The notes under the pieces are model-generated. The model was given only the letters and a program-made list of their open reading frames with translations, made no database searches and was not told the origin of the DNA. A stretch of 64,000 bases of DNA from JAWOLE01 sp963815655 (GTDB taxonomy: Bacteria > Acidobacteriota > Thermoanaerobaculia > UBA5066 > Gp7-AA6): the NCBI GenBank assembly GCA_963815655.1, contig CAWFHK010000001.1, forward strand, positions 3,162,001 through 3,226,000, written 5' to 3'. Numbering within the stretch: the first letter of the stretch is position 1; every line of letters begins with the position of its first letter. The translations under genes and the position numbers were made by a program. This document shows positions 41,462 through 50,468 of this stretch, one piece after another.

Positions 41462-42360
41462 GCGCGCACCTCGCGCGCGGCCGGCAGGCTCTCGAAGGTC
41501 CCGGCCTTCCGGTAGTCGCGGCGCGCCTGGAGGAAACCGCGGATGCGCGCGGTCTCTCCGGCGAGGAGCCACGGGAAGAGCGCGAGCGCCCGGCCGGCCC
41601 TTCCGGCCCGCGCCATCCGAGCCAGGACGATCCAGAGATGCGGGAAGAGGAAGAGGAGCGGCGGGCAGCGCACGAGGATGCGGCCCGGCCGGTCGTGCAG
41701 GACGCGCGTCCGGTAGATCGTGCGCCCGGCGTTGACCTGCCGCGTCCGGAACGTCTCGCGGTCGAGCCTCTCGTGGCGGTGCGTCATGACGATCCCGGGG
41801 TCGTACCAGAGCCGCCCGCCGCGCCCGAGCACCGCCGCGCCGAAGGAGGCGTCCTCGCCGAGGTTCGTCTCGACGAAACGGACAGTCCCGACCGCGTCGC
41901 GCCGGTAGGCGACGCCAAGCGTCGGGATCAATCCTTTGAAGGAGGAGCGCCCGCCGATCCACTCGGAGTGATTGAGATAGAGATCGAGATCTCCGAAGAG
42001 TCCCGGGCGGCCGTTGACGACGCTGCCGCCGACCGCCACGATGACAGGGTCGCTCTCGAAGGTCGAGCGGACTCGCGCGAGCCAGTCGGGGGGAGCGGCA
42101 ACGTCGGCGTCCAGGAAGGCGAGCACGTCGCCCGAGGCGGCCTCGATGCCGATGTTGCGCGCGCCGCCGGCGTTCCTGCGCACGTCCGTGCGCAGAACCC
42201 GGGCCCCGGCCGCGTGGGCGACCTCCGACGTCCTGTCCGTCGAGGCGTCGTCCACGACGAGGACCTCGAGCGGCGGCTCGGTCTGAGAGAGCGCGGACCG
42301 GACAGCCTCGGCCACGATGCGCTCGCCGTCGCGGCACGGAATGATGACGCTCGCGCGCAT
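41458..42360 (-). CDS. Family 2 glycosyltransferase
   Basis: 300 residues. The GT-A start MRASVIIPCRDGERIV, VVDDASTD and LAFLDADVAAP are characteristic of GT2 enzymes. The acceptor and sugar are unknown. A hydrophobic segment near the C-terminus (PPLLFLFPHLWIVLARMA) may be membrane-associated. ATG 42360 was chosen over an upstream in-frame codon at 42420 because the family begins at MRASVII. Coupled to the radical SAM gene. Confidence 0.9.
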   Translation of the reverse strand: MRASVIIPCRDGERIVAEAVRSALSQTEPPLEVLVVDDASTDRTSEVAHAAGARVLRTDVRRNAGGARNIGIEAASGDVLAFLDADVAAPPDWLARVRSTFESDPVIVAVGGSVVNGRPGLFGDLDLYLNHSEWIGGRSSFKGLIPTLGVAYRRDAVGTVRFVETNLGEDASFGAAVLGRGGRLWYDPGIVMTHRHERLDRETFRTRQVNAGRTIYRTRVLHDRPGRILVRCPPLLFLFPHLWIVLARMARAGRAGRALALFPWLLAGETARIRGFLQARRDYRKAGTFESLPAAREVRA

Positions 42361-42400
42361 GGGATGGGATTGTAACGGCCCGGCCCCGTACAATCCGGCT

Positions 42401-42829
42401 GTGCCGAGCCCCTGGGCCAAATTCTCGCTTCCGGGACAGGAGCCGGCCTACGCCCGCGGGTCTTCGAAGGAATTCCGGGTGACCCTTCGCGAGGTCTTCG
42501 GTCCCCTGGTCGAGCCGGTCAAGGAATGGCCCTCCGGGATGCACGCCTGGCTCATGGCCGAAGTCCCCCGAGAGGGCTCGCTCACGGCGTTCTTCCGGGG
42601 CCTGGAGAAGCGGCTGGCGCCGGCCGGCTCCCTCTGGGTCGTCTTCCCCAGGAAGCCGTTCATGGAGGAGCTCTCTTTCCCCTTCGTTTGGGGGGACGTC
42701 CAGCGGGCCGGCCTCTCCGCCGGTCTCGTGGACAACAAGATCGCCGCCTTCTCGCCGCGCCTGACCTCGATCCGCTTCGTCATCCCGCTCGTCCGCCGGA
42801 AAGGGCGCGCCTCCTCCCCGCCGTCCTGA
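42401..42829 (+). CDS. DUF3052-like protein
   Basis: 142 residues from GTG 42401. An upstream in-frame codon at 42317 exists, but it is antisense to the glycosyltransferase 5' end. The features LWVVFPRK, then RAGLSAGLVDNKIAAFSPRLTSIRFV, resemble the DUF3052 family, whose members often end GLVDNKV..I...WS.LRFV. No catalytic residues are obvious. Function is unknown. Confidence 0.65.
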   Translation: MPSPWAKFSLPGQEPAYARGSSKEFRVTLREVFGPLVEPVKEWPSGMHAWLMAEVPREGSLTAFFRGLEKRLAPAGSLWVVFPRKPFMEELSFPFVWGDVQRAGLSAGLVDNKIAAFSPRLTSIRFVIPLVRRKGRASSPPS

Positions 42830-42885
42830 GGCGCGCTCAGGATGTTGTGAGAGAAGCGGAAGAAGGCACCGTTAGAATCCGTTCC

Positions 42886-44220
42886 GTGACGGTCACCGTG
42901 ATCGGGGCGGGGCTCGCCGGGTCGGAGTGCGCCTGGCAGCTGGCGTTGCGGGGGCACCGCGTCCGGCTTTTCGAGATGCGGCCGGCGGTCGGGACGGCGG
43001 CGCACCGGACGGAGAAGTGCGCCGAGCTCGTTTGCTCCAACTCGTTTCGGTCCGACAACCCGTTGAACGCCGTCGGATTGTTGAAGCGCGAGATGGAAAC
43101 CCTGGACTCGCTCGTCATCCGCTCGGCGCGCGCGGCGGCCGTGCCGGCGGGGGACGCCCTCGCGATGGACCGGACGATCTTCGCCGGCCTCGTGACCGAG
43201 GCGATCGCGTCGCGGCCGGAAATCGAGCTCGTGCGGGAGGAAGCGCGCCGGGTCCCGGACGAGGGCTTCGTCGTCATCGCGACGGGGCCTCTGACCTCGC
43301 CGGCGCTCGACGCCGAGATCGGAAGGCTGCTCGGAACCGAAGACCTCTACTTCTACGACTCGATCGCGCCGGTCGTCGTTTCCTCCTCGCTCGATTTCTC
43401 CCGGATGTACGCGATGTCCCGCTACGGGAAGGGGAAAGGGGAGGACTACTGGAACTGCCCGCTGACGAGGGAAGAGTACGAGCAGTTCGTGTCGGATCTC
43501 GTCTCCGGGGAAACCGTGCCGGTGCACGACTTCGAGAAGGGGATCTACTTCGAGGGGTGCCTGCCGATCGAGGTGATGGCGGAGCGCGGGATCGAGACCC
43601 TGCGGCACGGGCCGCTGAAGCCGATGGGCCTCGCCGATCCGCGAACCGGGCGCCCGCCCTGGGCCGTCGTGCAGCTGCGCCAGGACGATCTCGCGAAGGA
43701 GCACTACAACATCGTCGGGTTCCAGACGAAACTGAAGGTGGCCGAGCAGCAGAGGATCTTTCGGAAGATCCCGGGGCTCGAGAACGCCGTCTTCGCGCGC
43801 TACGGCATGCTCCACCGCAACACCTACATCCGCGCGCCGGCGCATCTGGACCGCTTCTGGCGGATGCGGCGGGAGCCGCGCATCTTCTTCGCCGGCCAGA
43901 TCACGGGCGTCGAGGGGTACGTCGAGAGCGCGGCGACGGGACTGTCCGTCGGGTTGACGATCGCGCAGCTGCTGGAGGGGCGGGAGCCGGTGGCCATCCC
44001 CTACACGACCGCGATCGGGTCTCTGGCGCGGCACTGCTCGGAGCGTCCGCCGGAGAAGCCCTTCGAGCCGATGAACGTGACCTTCGGGCTGATCGAGGAC
44101 ACGTCGCACGCTCCGATCCGCGACAAGGCGGCCAGGAGGAAGATGATGGCCGAGCGCGCCCTTACGGCGATCAGCGAGTGGAAGGAACAGATCGCCGCGC
44201 CGCAGGAGGTCGCGCGGTGA
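42886..44220 (+). CDS. trmFO: Methylenetetrahydrofolate-dependent tRNA (uracil-54) methyltransferase TrmFO
   Basis: FAD/folate-dependent enzyme that makes m5U54 in the T-loop of tRNA. The dinucleotide motif GAGLAGSECAWQLALRG, catalytic-site segments AELVCSNSFRSD and EGCLPIEVMA, and GQITGVEGYVESAATGL match the family. GTG 42886 (VTVTVIGAG) gives 444 residues. It is a tRNA-modification enzyme independent of mnmE/G. Confidence 0.95.
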   Translation: MTVTVIGAGLAGSECAWQLALRGHRVRLFEMRPAVGTAAHRTEKCAELVCSNSFRSDNPLNAVGLLKREMETLDSLVIRSARAAAVPAGDALAMDRTIFAGLVTEAIASRPEIELVREEARRVPDEGFVVIATGPLTSPALDAEIGRLLGTEDLYFYDSIAPVVVSSSLDFSRMYAMSRYGKGKGEDYWNCPLTREEYEQFVSDLVSGETVPVHDFEKGIYFEGCLPIEVMAERGIETLRHGPLKPMGLADPRTGRPPWAVVQLRQDDLAKEHYNIVGFQTKLKVAEQQRIFRKIPGLENAVFARYGMLHRNTYIRAPAHLDRFWRMRREPRIFFAGQITGVEGYVESAATGLSVGLTIAQLLEGREPVAIPYTTAIGSLARHCSERPPEKPFEPMNVTFGLIEDTSHAPIRDKAARRKMMAERALTAISEWKEQIAAPQEVAR

Positions 44221-44256
44221 TCGTCGTCTCGACGAGGCATGCGCCCTCACCCCGCC

Positions 44257-44275
44257 CCTCTCCCGGGGGGAGAGG
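44257..44275. repeat. Perfect GC-rich hairpin CCTCTCCC-ggg-GGGAGAGG
   Basis: Two 8-base arms separated by 3 bases, embedded in a CCCTCACCCCGCCCCTCTCCC-like stretch of the kind seen between genes in many GC-rich bacteria. It lies between trmFO and the dehydratase gene, and a terminator or RNA-stability role is possible. Confidence 0.7.
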
Positions 44276-44288
44276 GAGTGGGCAGCGC

Positions 44289-44320
44289 CCTCCGCCTCCC
44301 GCCTCCCGCCTGCCGTCCCC
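44289..44320. repeat. Heptamer-word array (site O, word CGCCTCC)
   Basis: CGCCTCC, CGCCTCC, CGCCTGC, CGTCCCC in one orientation just before the dehydratase ATG. It has the same word as site P. Confidence 0.7.
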
Positions 44321-45286
44321 ATGGTGACCTGGGACGACATCGCGGCCGCGCGGCGGCGCCTCGAGGGCGTCGCGATCCGCACGCCGGTCCTGCACTCGCG
44401 GCAGTTCGACGAGGAGGCGGGGGCGTCGGTCTTCTTCAAGGCCGAGAACCTCCAGCGCGCGGGAGCCTTCAAGTTCCGCGGCGCGTACAACAAGATCAAG
44501 GCCGAGCTGGAGCGGCGCGGGTTCCCCGAGGTCGTCGCCTACTCCTCCGGCAACCACGCGCAGGCGGTGGCGCTCGTGGCGAGGCTCGTCAACGTCAAGG
44601 CCACGATCGTGATGCCGAAGGACGCACCGGCCGCCAAGCTTGCCGCAACCCGCGGGTACGGCGCCGAGGTCGTGCTCTACGACCGCTACGCGGAGAGCCG
44701 CGACGAGATCGGCGAGAAGCTCGTGCGCGAGCGCGGGGCGCTCCTGGTCCCTCCCTTCGACGACGACCTGATCATGGCCGGCGCGGGCACGGCCACGGCG
44801 GAGCTGATGGAAGAGGTGCCGGATCTCGATTTCCTCCTCGTTCCCGTCTCCGGCGCGGGCCTCATCGCGGGCTCGGCGACCGCGGCCAAGCACCTCCGGC
44901 CGCGGATCGTGGTCTATGGCGTCGAGCCGGAGACCGCCAACGACACGGCCCTCTCGCTCGCGAAAGGGGAACGGGTCTCCATCGGAGTCCCCCGCACGAT
45001 CGCCGACGGCCTGCAGGTCCCGAGCCCCGGAAGGCTCACCTTTCCGGTCGTCCAGAAAACCGTCAAGGCCATCCTGCTCGTATCCGACGAGGAGATGATC
45101 GAGACGCTCTGCTGGATGCTGGAGAGGATGAAGGTCTTAGTCGAGCCCTCCGGCGTCGCCGGCGCCGCCGCCGTCCGCCACAGGAAAGCCGATTTCTCCG
45201 GCGCGCGCGTGGGCGTGATCCTCTCGGGCGGGAATCTCGACCGCGAAAGGCTCGCCGCGTTTCTGACGCGCACGACGGCCGAATGA
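44321..45286 (+). CDS. PLP-dependent threonine/serine dehydratase or serine racemase-like protein
   Basis: Fold-type II PLP enzyme of 321 residues. The PLP lysine is in AFKFRGAYNK, with SSGNHAQA (substrate carboxylate loop), PVSGAGLIAG (phosphate cup) and LSGGNLD near the C-terminus. Without a C-terminal ACT domain it resembles the catabolic threonine dehydratase or serine racemase group rather than biosynthetic IlvA. Substrate cannot be decided from sequence alone. Confidence 0.88.
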   Translation: MVTWDDIAAARRRLEGVAIRTPVLHSRQFDEEAGASVFFKAENLQRAGAFKFRGAYNKIKAELERRGFPEVVAYSSGNHAQAVALVARLVNVKATIVMPKDAPAAKLAATRGYGAEVVLYDRYAESRDEIGEKLVRERGALLVPPFDDDLIMAGAGTATAELMEEVPDLDFLLVPVSGAGLIAGSATAAKHLRPRIVVYGVEPETANDTALSLAKGERVSIGVPRTIADGLQVPSPGRLTFPVVQKTVKAILLVSDEEMIETLCWMLERMKVLVEPSGVAGAAAVRHRKADFSGARVGVILSGGNLDRERLAAFLTRTTAE

Positions 45287-46101
45287 GGCTCCCGACGACG
45301 CTTCGGCCCGCAGTCCTGCTTCTCGCCGGGGTTGTCGTTTTCGTCTGCTCTGGACCGCCCCTGGCGGCACACGATTTCTGGATCGAGCCTTCGAGCTTCC
45401 ATCCGGCTGTCGGCACGGAGATCGCCGTGTCGCTGCGCGTGGGGGAGCACTTCCGCGGCGACCCGGTCCCGCGCGACGATCCGCGGATTGTCCGGTTCGT
45501 CCTCTCTTCGGCCGCCGGAGAGGCGCCGATCGGAGGCCTTCCCGCGACCGACCCCGCGGGCTTCGTTCGGATCTCTTCGCCGGGATTTGCCGTCATCGGG
45601 TATCGGAGCAAGCGGTCTCCGATCCTGCTCGAGCCCGAGAAGTTCGAGAAGTATCTGGCCGCCGAGGGGCTGGACGCGGCGCTGAAAGCCCGGGCCGAGC
45701 GGGACGAGCGTTGGAAGCCCGGCAAGGAGGTCTACTCGCGCTGCGCCAAGTCCCTGGTCGCGGCCGGCGGATCGGGGCAGGCGGGATTCGATCGCGTTCT
45801 GGGCCTGACTCTCGAGCTCGTCGCGGGCGCCAGTCCCTTGAAAACGCGTCTGGGGGAGAAGATGCCCTTCCGGATCCTGTACGACGGGAAGCCTCTCGCC
45901 GGCGCGCTCGTCAAGGCGATCGCGCTGGAGGATCCCGACAACACGCTGGAGGCGCGGTCCGATCGCAACGGCCGCGTCGCCTTCGTTCTCGCGCGCAAGG
46001 GTGTCTGGCTCGTCAAGGCCGTGCACATGGTGCCGGCCCCGCCCGAGACCCGCGCCGACTGGGAGAGCCTCTGGGCCTCGTTGACCTTCGAGATTCCCTG
46101 A
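45283..46101 (+). CDS. DUF4198 secreted protein
   Basis: 272 residues with a signal peptide followed immediately by AHDFWIEP, the family hallmark. It ends with a domain resembling DUF4198 proteins, which are associated with metal uptake. ATG 45283 overlaps the dehydratase stop (ATGA). Adjacent genes encode a copper-binding SCO protein and cytochrome c, consistent with a metal or respiratory role (inference). Confidence 0.75.
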   Translation: MRLPTTLRPAVLLLAGVVVFVCSGPPLAAHDFWIEPSSFHPAVGTEIAVSLRVGEHFRGDPVPRDDPRIVRFVLSSAAGEAPIGGLPATDPAGFVRISSPGFAVIGYRSKRSPILLEPEKFEKYLAAEGLDAALKARAERDERWKPGKEVYSRCAKSLVAAGGSGQAGFDRVLGLTLELVAGASPLKTRLGEKMPFRILYDGKPLAGALVKAIALEDPDNTLEARSDRNGRVAFVLARKGVWLVKAVHMVPAPPETRADWESLWASLTFEIP

Positions 46102-46135
46102 AATAGCCGGCGTCCTGCGGCGATTTAGGAGCACG

Positions 46136-47038
46136 ATGAAGTTTGCCCGCCTCGGCCTCGTCCTGGTTCTCGCGCTCGGGGCGGCCGCCTGCCGCCGAAG
46201 CGGGGAGCCGGGCGCTCAGGACGCCCGGCGGTTCACCCTGCGGGGCGTCGTTCGCGAAGTGGATACCGCGCGGTCGGAGCTGACCGTCGAGCACGAGGCG
46301 ATCCCCGGATACATGCAGGGCATGACCATGCCCTTCCCGGTCCGGGACGACCCGCAGGTCGTGAAGCTGCTTCATCCCGGTGACCGCATCGAGGCGACCC
46401 TGGTCATCGAGAAGGATCGCTTCTGGCTCGAAAAGATCGTGACGCGCGGCTTCGTGGGAACGCCGGTCGCGCCCGCGACGCCGGCGGCGGCGCCGGCGAA
46501 GGAAGTCGCGGACGGGGCCTTCGTCACGCCCGTCCCCAATCGCGGCGTGCAGGTCGGCGACGCCGTTCCCGATTTCACGTTGAAGGACCAGACGGGCCAG
46601 GCGGTCAGCCTGTCGCAGATGCGCGGGGAGCCCGTGGCGGTGACATTCCTCTACACGCGCTGTCCCGTCGCGACGGCCTGTCCGATGACGACGGCGAAGT
46701 TCTCCAGGCTCGACGCGATGCTCGCGCGAGAGAAGTTCGGCCATCTCCTGGTCGTCACCGTGGACCCGGAGCACGACACGCCCGAGGTGCTGGCCGAGTA
46801 CGCGAAGAAGGCGGGAGCGGACCCGAAGCGCTGGAAGTTCCTGACCGGCTCGCCGCGGGACGTGGCCCGCGTCGCCTCGAGCTTCGGCGTCCTTTACTAC
46901 CCCGAGCACGGCCAGATGATCCACTCCCAGGCCGTGGCGGTCCTGGACCCGGAGGGCCGGCTCGCGACGATCTACTATGGAGAAACCTGGCAGCCGGAGA
47001 ACATCCTGCGAGACCTCGAGAACGCCCGGAAGGGATGA
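46136..47038 (+). CDS. Lipoprotein fusion of CusF-like copper-binding domain and SCO1/SenC domain
   Basis: 300-residue lipoprotein (lipobox before Cys19). The first domain (about residues 33-105) contains GYMQGMTMPF, matching the methionine-rich site of CusF-type copper-binding domains. The second (about 138-298) is a thioredoxin-like SCO1/SenC domain with a copper-site His263 in MIHSQAV. The Cys pair is CPVATACP (Cys176, Cys182), a CX5C spacing where classical SCO1 has CX3C. It probably assembles the CuA site of cytochrome oxidase or traffics copper. Confidence 0.85.
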   Translation: MKFARLGLVLVLALGAAACRRSGEPGAQDARRFTLRGVVREVDTARSELTVEHEAIPGYMQGMTMPFPVRDDPQVVKLLHPGDRIEATLVIEKDRFWLEKIVTRGFVGTPVAPATPAAAPAKEVADGAFVTPVPNRGVQVGDAVPDFTLKDQTGQAVSLSQMRGEPVAVTFLYTRCPVATACPMTTAKFSRLDAMLAREKFGHLLVVTVDPEHDTPEVLAEYAKKAGADPKRWKFLTGSPRDVARVASSFGVLYYPEHGQMIHSQAVAVLDPEGRLATIYYGETWQPENILRDLENARKG

Positions 47039-47051
47039 AAGCGAGAAAGGC

Positions 47052-47429
47052 ATGAAGAAGACACGGATCCTGGGCGCCCTTGTGTTCTGCGGGATCACCG
47101 GCGTCGGGGTCGCTCTGCTGGGAGCCAGCGGGAGACCTGGCGATCCCCCGAGCCCCCGGGCCGGCGATCAGCACCCGTCGGCGCTCTTCCTCGAATACTG
47201 CGCGAAGTGCCACGGGAAGGACGGGAACGCCGACACGCCCAAGGGGAAGCAGCTCATGGCGCGCGATTTCACCGACGCCGAGTGGCAATCCTCCAAGAAG
47301 GACGAGCAGTTGATCAAGCAGGTCACGGCCGGCAGCGAGGACATGCCCGCGTTCGGCAAGAAGTTGACGAAGGAGCAGATCGAGAGCCTCGTCAGGAACG
47401 ACGTGCGGGGCTTCGGGAAGAAGAAATAG
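47052..47429 (+). CDS. Secreted monohaem cytochrome c
   Basis: 125 residues with an N-terminal signal segment (about residues 5-22), a single c-haem site CAKCH and a plausible distal methionine in AGSEDMPAFG. This is a typical small class I cytochrome. ATG 47052 follows the SCO gene by 13 bases, and the gene is probably part of the same oxidase-related unit. Confidence 0.88.
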   Translation: MKKTRILGALVFCGITGVGVALLGASGRPGDPPSPRAGDQHPSALFLEYCAKCHGKDGNADTPKGKQLMARDFTDAEWQSSKKDEQLIKQVTAGSEDMPAFGKKLTKEQIESLVRNDVRGFGKKK

Positions 47430-47488
47430 TTTCAGGTTTCAAGTTTCACTGGCCGTGCCCCGTCTTCGTCCTGAAACCTGAAACCGGT
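47429..47488. repeat. Inverted heptamer-word hairpin at a convergent junction (site N)
   Basis: Left block GTTTCAG, GTTTCAA, GTTTCAC; right block CTGAAAC, CTGAAAC. It lies between the 3' ends of the cytochrome gene and the convergent gene ending at 47491. It has the same word as sites J and K, and is a candidate bidirectional terminator. Confidence 0.85.
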
Positions 47489-47490
47489 CC

Positions 47491-48084
47491 TCAGTACACC
47501 GGGTCCTCGAACGAATACCCCAGCACTCCCGACGCCGTCTCCGGCCGGAGGCCGGTTTCCTTCAGCAGCCGCTCATCGGCGATCGCGCACAGCTTGAACC
47601 GCGCGCCCGGCAGCTTCGCGGCGGCCGGCGACACGGAAAACTGCTTCGCGGCCTCCCAGAAGGGGCGTTGCGTGAGGAGTCGTGCCTCGGCGTTCTTGAC
47701 GAGCCCCTGCAGCTCGACGTGCTGGGCGTAGTCGTTGATGCGGAAGAAATCGTGGCGGGTGCCCGTCGGCGGCTCGATCGTGAAATCGGGACGGCGCCTC
47801 GTCATGAGGGCGCCAGCGAGCGGAGCGCGCGTCGCGAGGAGGCAGGGATCCGCGTCGGTCTTCGCCGCCACGAGCGCCCCGACGCGTTTGGAAACGGCGT
47901 CGGGAGAATCCGCGGTCTCCGGTAACTCCACGGAATCGTCGCCGAGCCGGACGAGGCCCACCAGGAGCGGCAGGACGACCGTCCGACCGGCTTGCTCGAA
48001 GACCTGGCGGTCGATCCAGAGCCCCGGCCGGCGCTCCTTGAACTGCGGCGTCCCGCGCAGCGCGCGGAATGGGCGAAGCTCCAT
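47491..48084 (-). CDS. Hypothetical protein
   Basis: 197 residues, soluble, with no signal peptide, membrane segment or recognisable motif. It begins MELRPFRALRGTPQFK and contains RHDFFRINDYAQHVEL. It is a convergent neighbour of the cytochrome gene. I assign no family. Confidence 0.65.
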   Translation of the reverse strand: MELRPFRALRGTPQFKERRPGLWIDRQVFEQAGRTVVLPLLVGLVRLGDDSVELPETADSPDAVSKRVGALVAAKTDADPCLLATRAPLAGALMTRRRPDFTIEPPTGTRHDFFRINDYAQHVELQGLVKNAEARLLTQRPFWEAAKQFSVSPAAAKLPGARFKLCAIADERLLKETGLRPETASGVLGYSFEDPVY

Positions 48085-48138
48085 GAACGCCGCATTCTAG
48101 ACGGTGCGCGCTGCGCGTGGCTTTCCCCGGTTCCCCTC

Positions 48139-48159
48139 CCGAACACCGAACACCGGTCC
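48139..48159. repeat. Short heptamer-word array (site Q, word CCGAACA)
   Basis: CCGAACA twice followed by CCGGTCC, 33 bases before the recombinase ATG. It is the shortest of the arrays. Confidence 0.6.
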
Positions 48160-48191
48160 CTTCTCGCCCCTCCCGGTTACACTTCTCGCCG

Positions 48192-49100
48192 ATGATCTCG
48201 CTTTCGCGGGCCATCGACGGCTTCATCGCATACCTGGCCGACGAGCGCCGCTTCTCGCCCGCGACCGTGCGCGCGTACCGGGGCGATTGCGACCGTTTCG
48301 CCGGCTTCTGGGAGAACGAGTTCGCGCACCGGGAGGCGTCCCGCACGCCCCTCTCGGCGATCGACACCCTGGCCGTGCGCTCACACCTGGCGTCGCTCCA
48401 TCGCGGCCGCCTCGCGAACCGATCTCTCGCCCGCCATCTGTCGAGCCTCCGGGCGTTCTTCCGCTGGGCCTGCCGCGAAGGCCACCTGGAAAAGAGCCCG
48501 GCGAAGGGCCTGCCCGCGCCGCGGGTGCCGAAGACGCTCCCGCGCGCCATGACCCTCGTGGACACGGAGACCCTGCTCGACTCCCGCGAGGAGGATTCCT
48601 TTCCGGAGCGGGAGCGGGCGCTCTTCGAGTTTCTCTACGCGACCGGGCTGCGCGTCTCGGAGGCGGCGGGCCTGGACCTGGAGGACGTGGATTTTTCCGC
48701 GCGGCTGGCGCGGGTCGTCGGCAAGGGGAGAAAGGAGCGCATCGTTCCCTTCGGCGAGGAAGCGGAGGCGGCACTGCGCGACTACCTTCCCGCGCGGGCG
48801 GCGCGCCGGCGCGGTCTCGACGGCGAGCCGCTCTTCGTCAACGCGCGCGGCGGGAGGCTGACGACGCGCTCGATGGCGCGCCTCTTGAAGACCCGCCTGC
48901 GCGCGGCCGGCCTTCCGGCGGCCATCTCACCCCACGCCCTGCGCCACACCTTCGCGACGCACCTGCTCTCCGCCGGCGCCGATCTGCGCGCGATCCAGGA
49001 GCTGCTCGGCCACGCTTCTCTCTCGACCACGCAGAAGTACACCCACCTGGACGCCGCGCGCCTGCGTGAGGTCTACCGCAACGCGCACCCCAAGGCCTGA
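48192..49100 (+). CDS. Tyrosine recombinase XerC/XerD
   Basis: 302-residue site-specific recombinase acting at dif to resolve chromosome dimers. Catalytic residues are visible: Arg in TGLRVSEAAG, Lys in GKGRKERIVPF, HALRH with the second Arg, GHASLSTTQ and the nucleophile Tyr in KYTHLD. The N-terminal SAM-like core-binding domain is also present. Only one such gene is in the window. Its order with hslV two genes downstream recalls xerC-hslVU operons, so I lean to xerC, but XerD is not excluded. Confidence 0.92.
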   Translation: MISLSRAIDGFIAYLADERRFSPATVRAYRGDCDRFAGFWENEFAHREASRTPLSAIDTLAVRSHLASLHRGRLANRSLARHLSSLRAFFRWACREGHLEKSPAKGLPAPRVPKTLPRAMTLVDTETLLDSREEDSFPERERALFEFLYATGLRVSEAAGLDLEDVDFSARLARVVGKGRKERIVPFGEEAEAALRDYLPARAARRRGLDGEPLFVNARGGRLTTRSMARLLKTRLRAAGLPAAISPHALRHTFATHLLSAGADLRAIQELLGHASLSTTQKYTHLDAARLREVYRNAHPKA

Positions 49101-49113
49101 AGGAAGTTGTGAA

Positions 49114-50385
49114 TTGAAATTTGCGAATCGGGAATGGGCGCTTGCCGGCGCGTTCCTGCTGGCCGTCCCTCTCTCCTCCCTGGAGAGCGCCGAAATGACG
49201 GCGCAGCCGATCCCCGCCCAAGAACTTTCTCAGCCCTCGGTCCTGACCGAGATCGACCGGATCATCCGCGAAGGCTTCTGGGACCCGAAACTGAAGGGAG
49301 CGGACTGGGCGGGCGCCGTGACACGGGCCGCCGGGGAGCTGAAGGCCGCCAGGACCGCCGCCGCGCGCGACGGCATCTACGACCGCCTTCTCGCGACGCT
49401 CTCGGACTCGCACACGTTCCGGGTCCGCGTCGGGGCCCTTCCCGAGCGCGGCTGGGGCACGGTGGGCCTGCGCATCGGCCGGGACGGCGACGGCTACGCG
49501 GTCAAGGGCGTGATGCCGGGCTCCTCCGCCGAGCAGGCGGGCTTCAAGCTCGGCGACCGGATCCTCGCCGTGGACGGCAAGCCCTACGGCGGGGAGCGCG
49601 TGAACTTCCGTGACCTGTTCCTCGCCTTCGAAGGCGTCCCCGGATCCTCGGTGATCGTGAAGTGGCAGCCCCTCTCCGGCGCAGAGGAACGCACCTCGCG
49701 CCTGGCGCGCAAGGTCGAGGAGCCGGGCGACACGCTCGCCTGGAAGAGCGCGCGGGTCCTCTCGCGCGACGGGAAGGCATACGGCTACGCCCGGCTCTGG
49801 GGAATGAGCGCGGAGACCGCGCTCGCGGTCGTGGACATGCTGCTCGACCGGAGCGAGACGGCCCGCTCCCGGCCGCAGCTCTCGGGCTGGAACGAAATCG
49901 AAGGATTCCTCCTCGACCTGCGCGCCGACGCGGGGGGCTACGACCCGAACATCCTGACGACGTTCCTGCGCGGACGCTGGAGCGCCGGCGACTACTACGT
50001 GATCTCGCGCGGCACCCGGCACCTGACGCCGCCCGAGTACAAGCCGCTGCCGATCGCGCTCCTCGTCAACTCCGCGACCGCGAGCGCCGGCGAGGCCCTG
50101 GCGCTGAAGTTTCGCCGGCACGCGATCGGCCCCATCGTGGGAGAGCCGACGGCCGGCATGGCGAGCGGCGGCGCCGACGCGCGCAAGCTCTCCGACGGCT
50201 CGACTCTCTGGCTGACCGCCTTCGCGATCGAGGACTTCGACGGCCGCTCCTACGAGGGAGAAGGAGTGCCGCCGGACGTCTCCGTCCCGGACCGCCCGCC
50301 GGCCCGTTCGGGCGAGGAGGAAGCGATCGTGGAAGCCGCCATTCAAGCGTTGAGAAGCCGGGAGGCGGGAGGCGGGAGGCGGTAG
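49114..50385 (+). CDS. S41 family carboxyl-terminal processing protease with PDZ domain
   Basis: 423 residues from TTG 49114, with AAGGAAG upstream. It has a signal peptide (LAGAFLLAVPLSSL), a helical part, a PDZ domain (about residues 125-165, KGVMPGSSAEQAGFKLGDRI) and the S41 catalytic core. Its putative Ser lies in LVNSATASAGEAL (about residue 325) and the Lys in ALKFRRHAIGP. It is exported. The last few codons, ending AGGGRR, come from a heptamer array. Confidence 0.85.
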   Translation: MKFANREWALAGAFLLAVPLSSLESAEMTAQPIPAQELSQPSVLTEIDRIIREGFWDPKLKGADWAGAVTRAAGELKAARTAAARDGIYDRLLATLSDSHTFRVRVGALPERGWGTVGLRIGRDGDGYAVKGVMPGSSAEQAGFKLGDRILAVDGKPYGGERVNFRDLFLAFEGVPGSSVIVKWQPLSGAEERTSRLARKVEEPGDTLAWKSARVLSRDGKAYGYARLWGMSAETALAVVDMLLDRSETARSRPQLSGWNEIEGFLLDLRADAGGYDPNILTTFLRGRWSAGDYYVISRGTRHLTPPEYKPLPIALLVNSATASAGEALALKFRRHAIGPIVGEPTAGMASGGADARKLSDGSTLWLTAFAIEDFDGRSYEGEGVPPDVSVPDRPPARSGEEEAIVEAAIQALRSREAGGGRR

Positions 50386-50443
50386 GCGGACGAGGGCCCT
50401 CGTTCGGGCTTTTCGCCTCCCCCCTTCCGCCTCCCGCCTCCCG
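50359..50443. repeat. Inverted heptamer-word array (site P, word GGAGGCG)
   Basis: Left block GGAGGCG three times and GTAGGCG, overlapping the last codons of the protease gene. Right block CGCCTCC (three copies) with one variant. It has the same word as site O. Confidence 0.85.
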
Positions 50444-50468
50444 AAAATCCGATATCCTGCCTCGCAGC

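Noticed and set aside
47491..48084. DUF1015-like protein
   Set aside because: Only the first few residues (MELRPFRAL) resemble that family. The protein is too short and the rest does not match.
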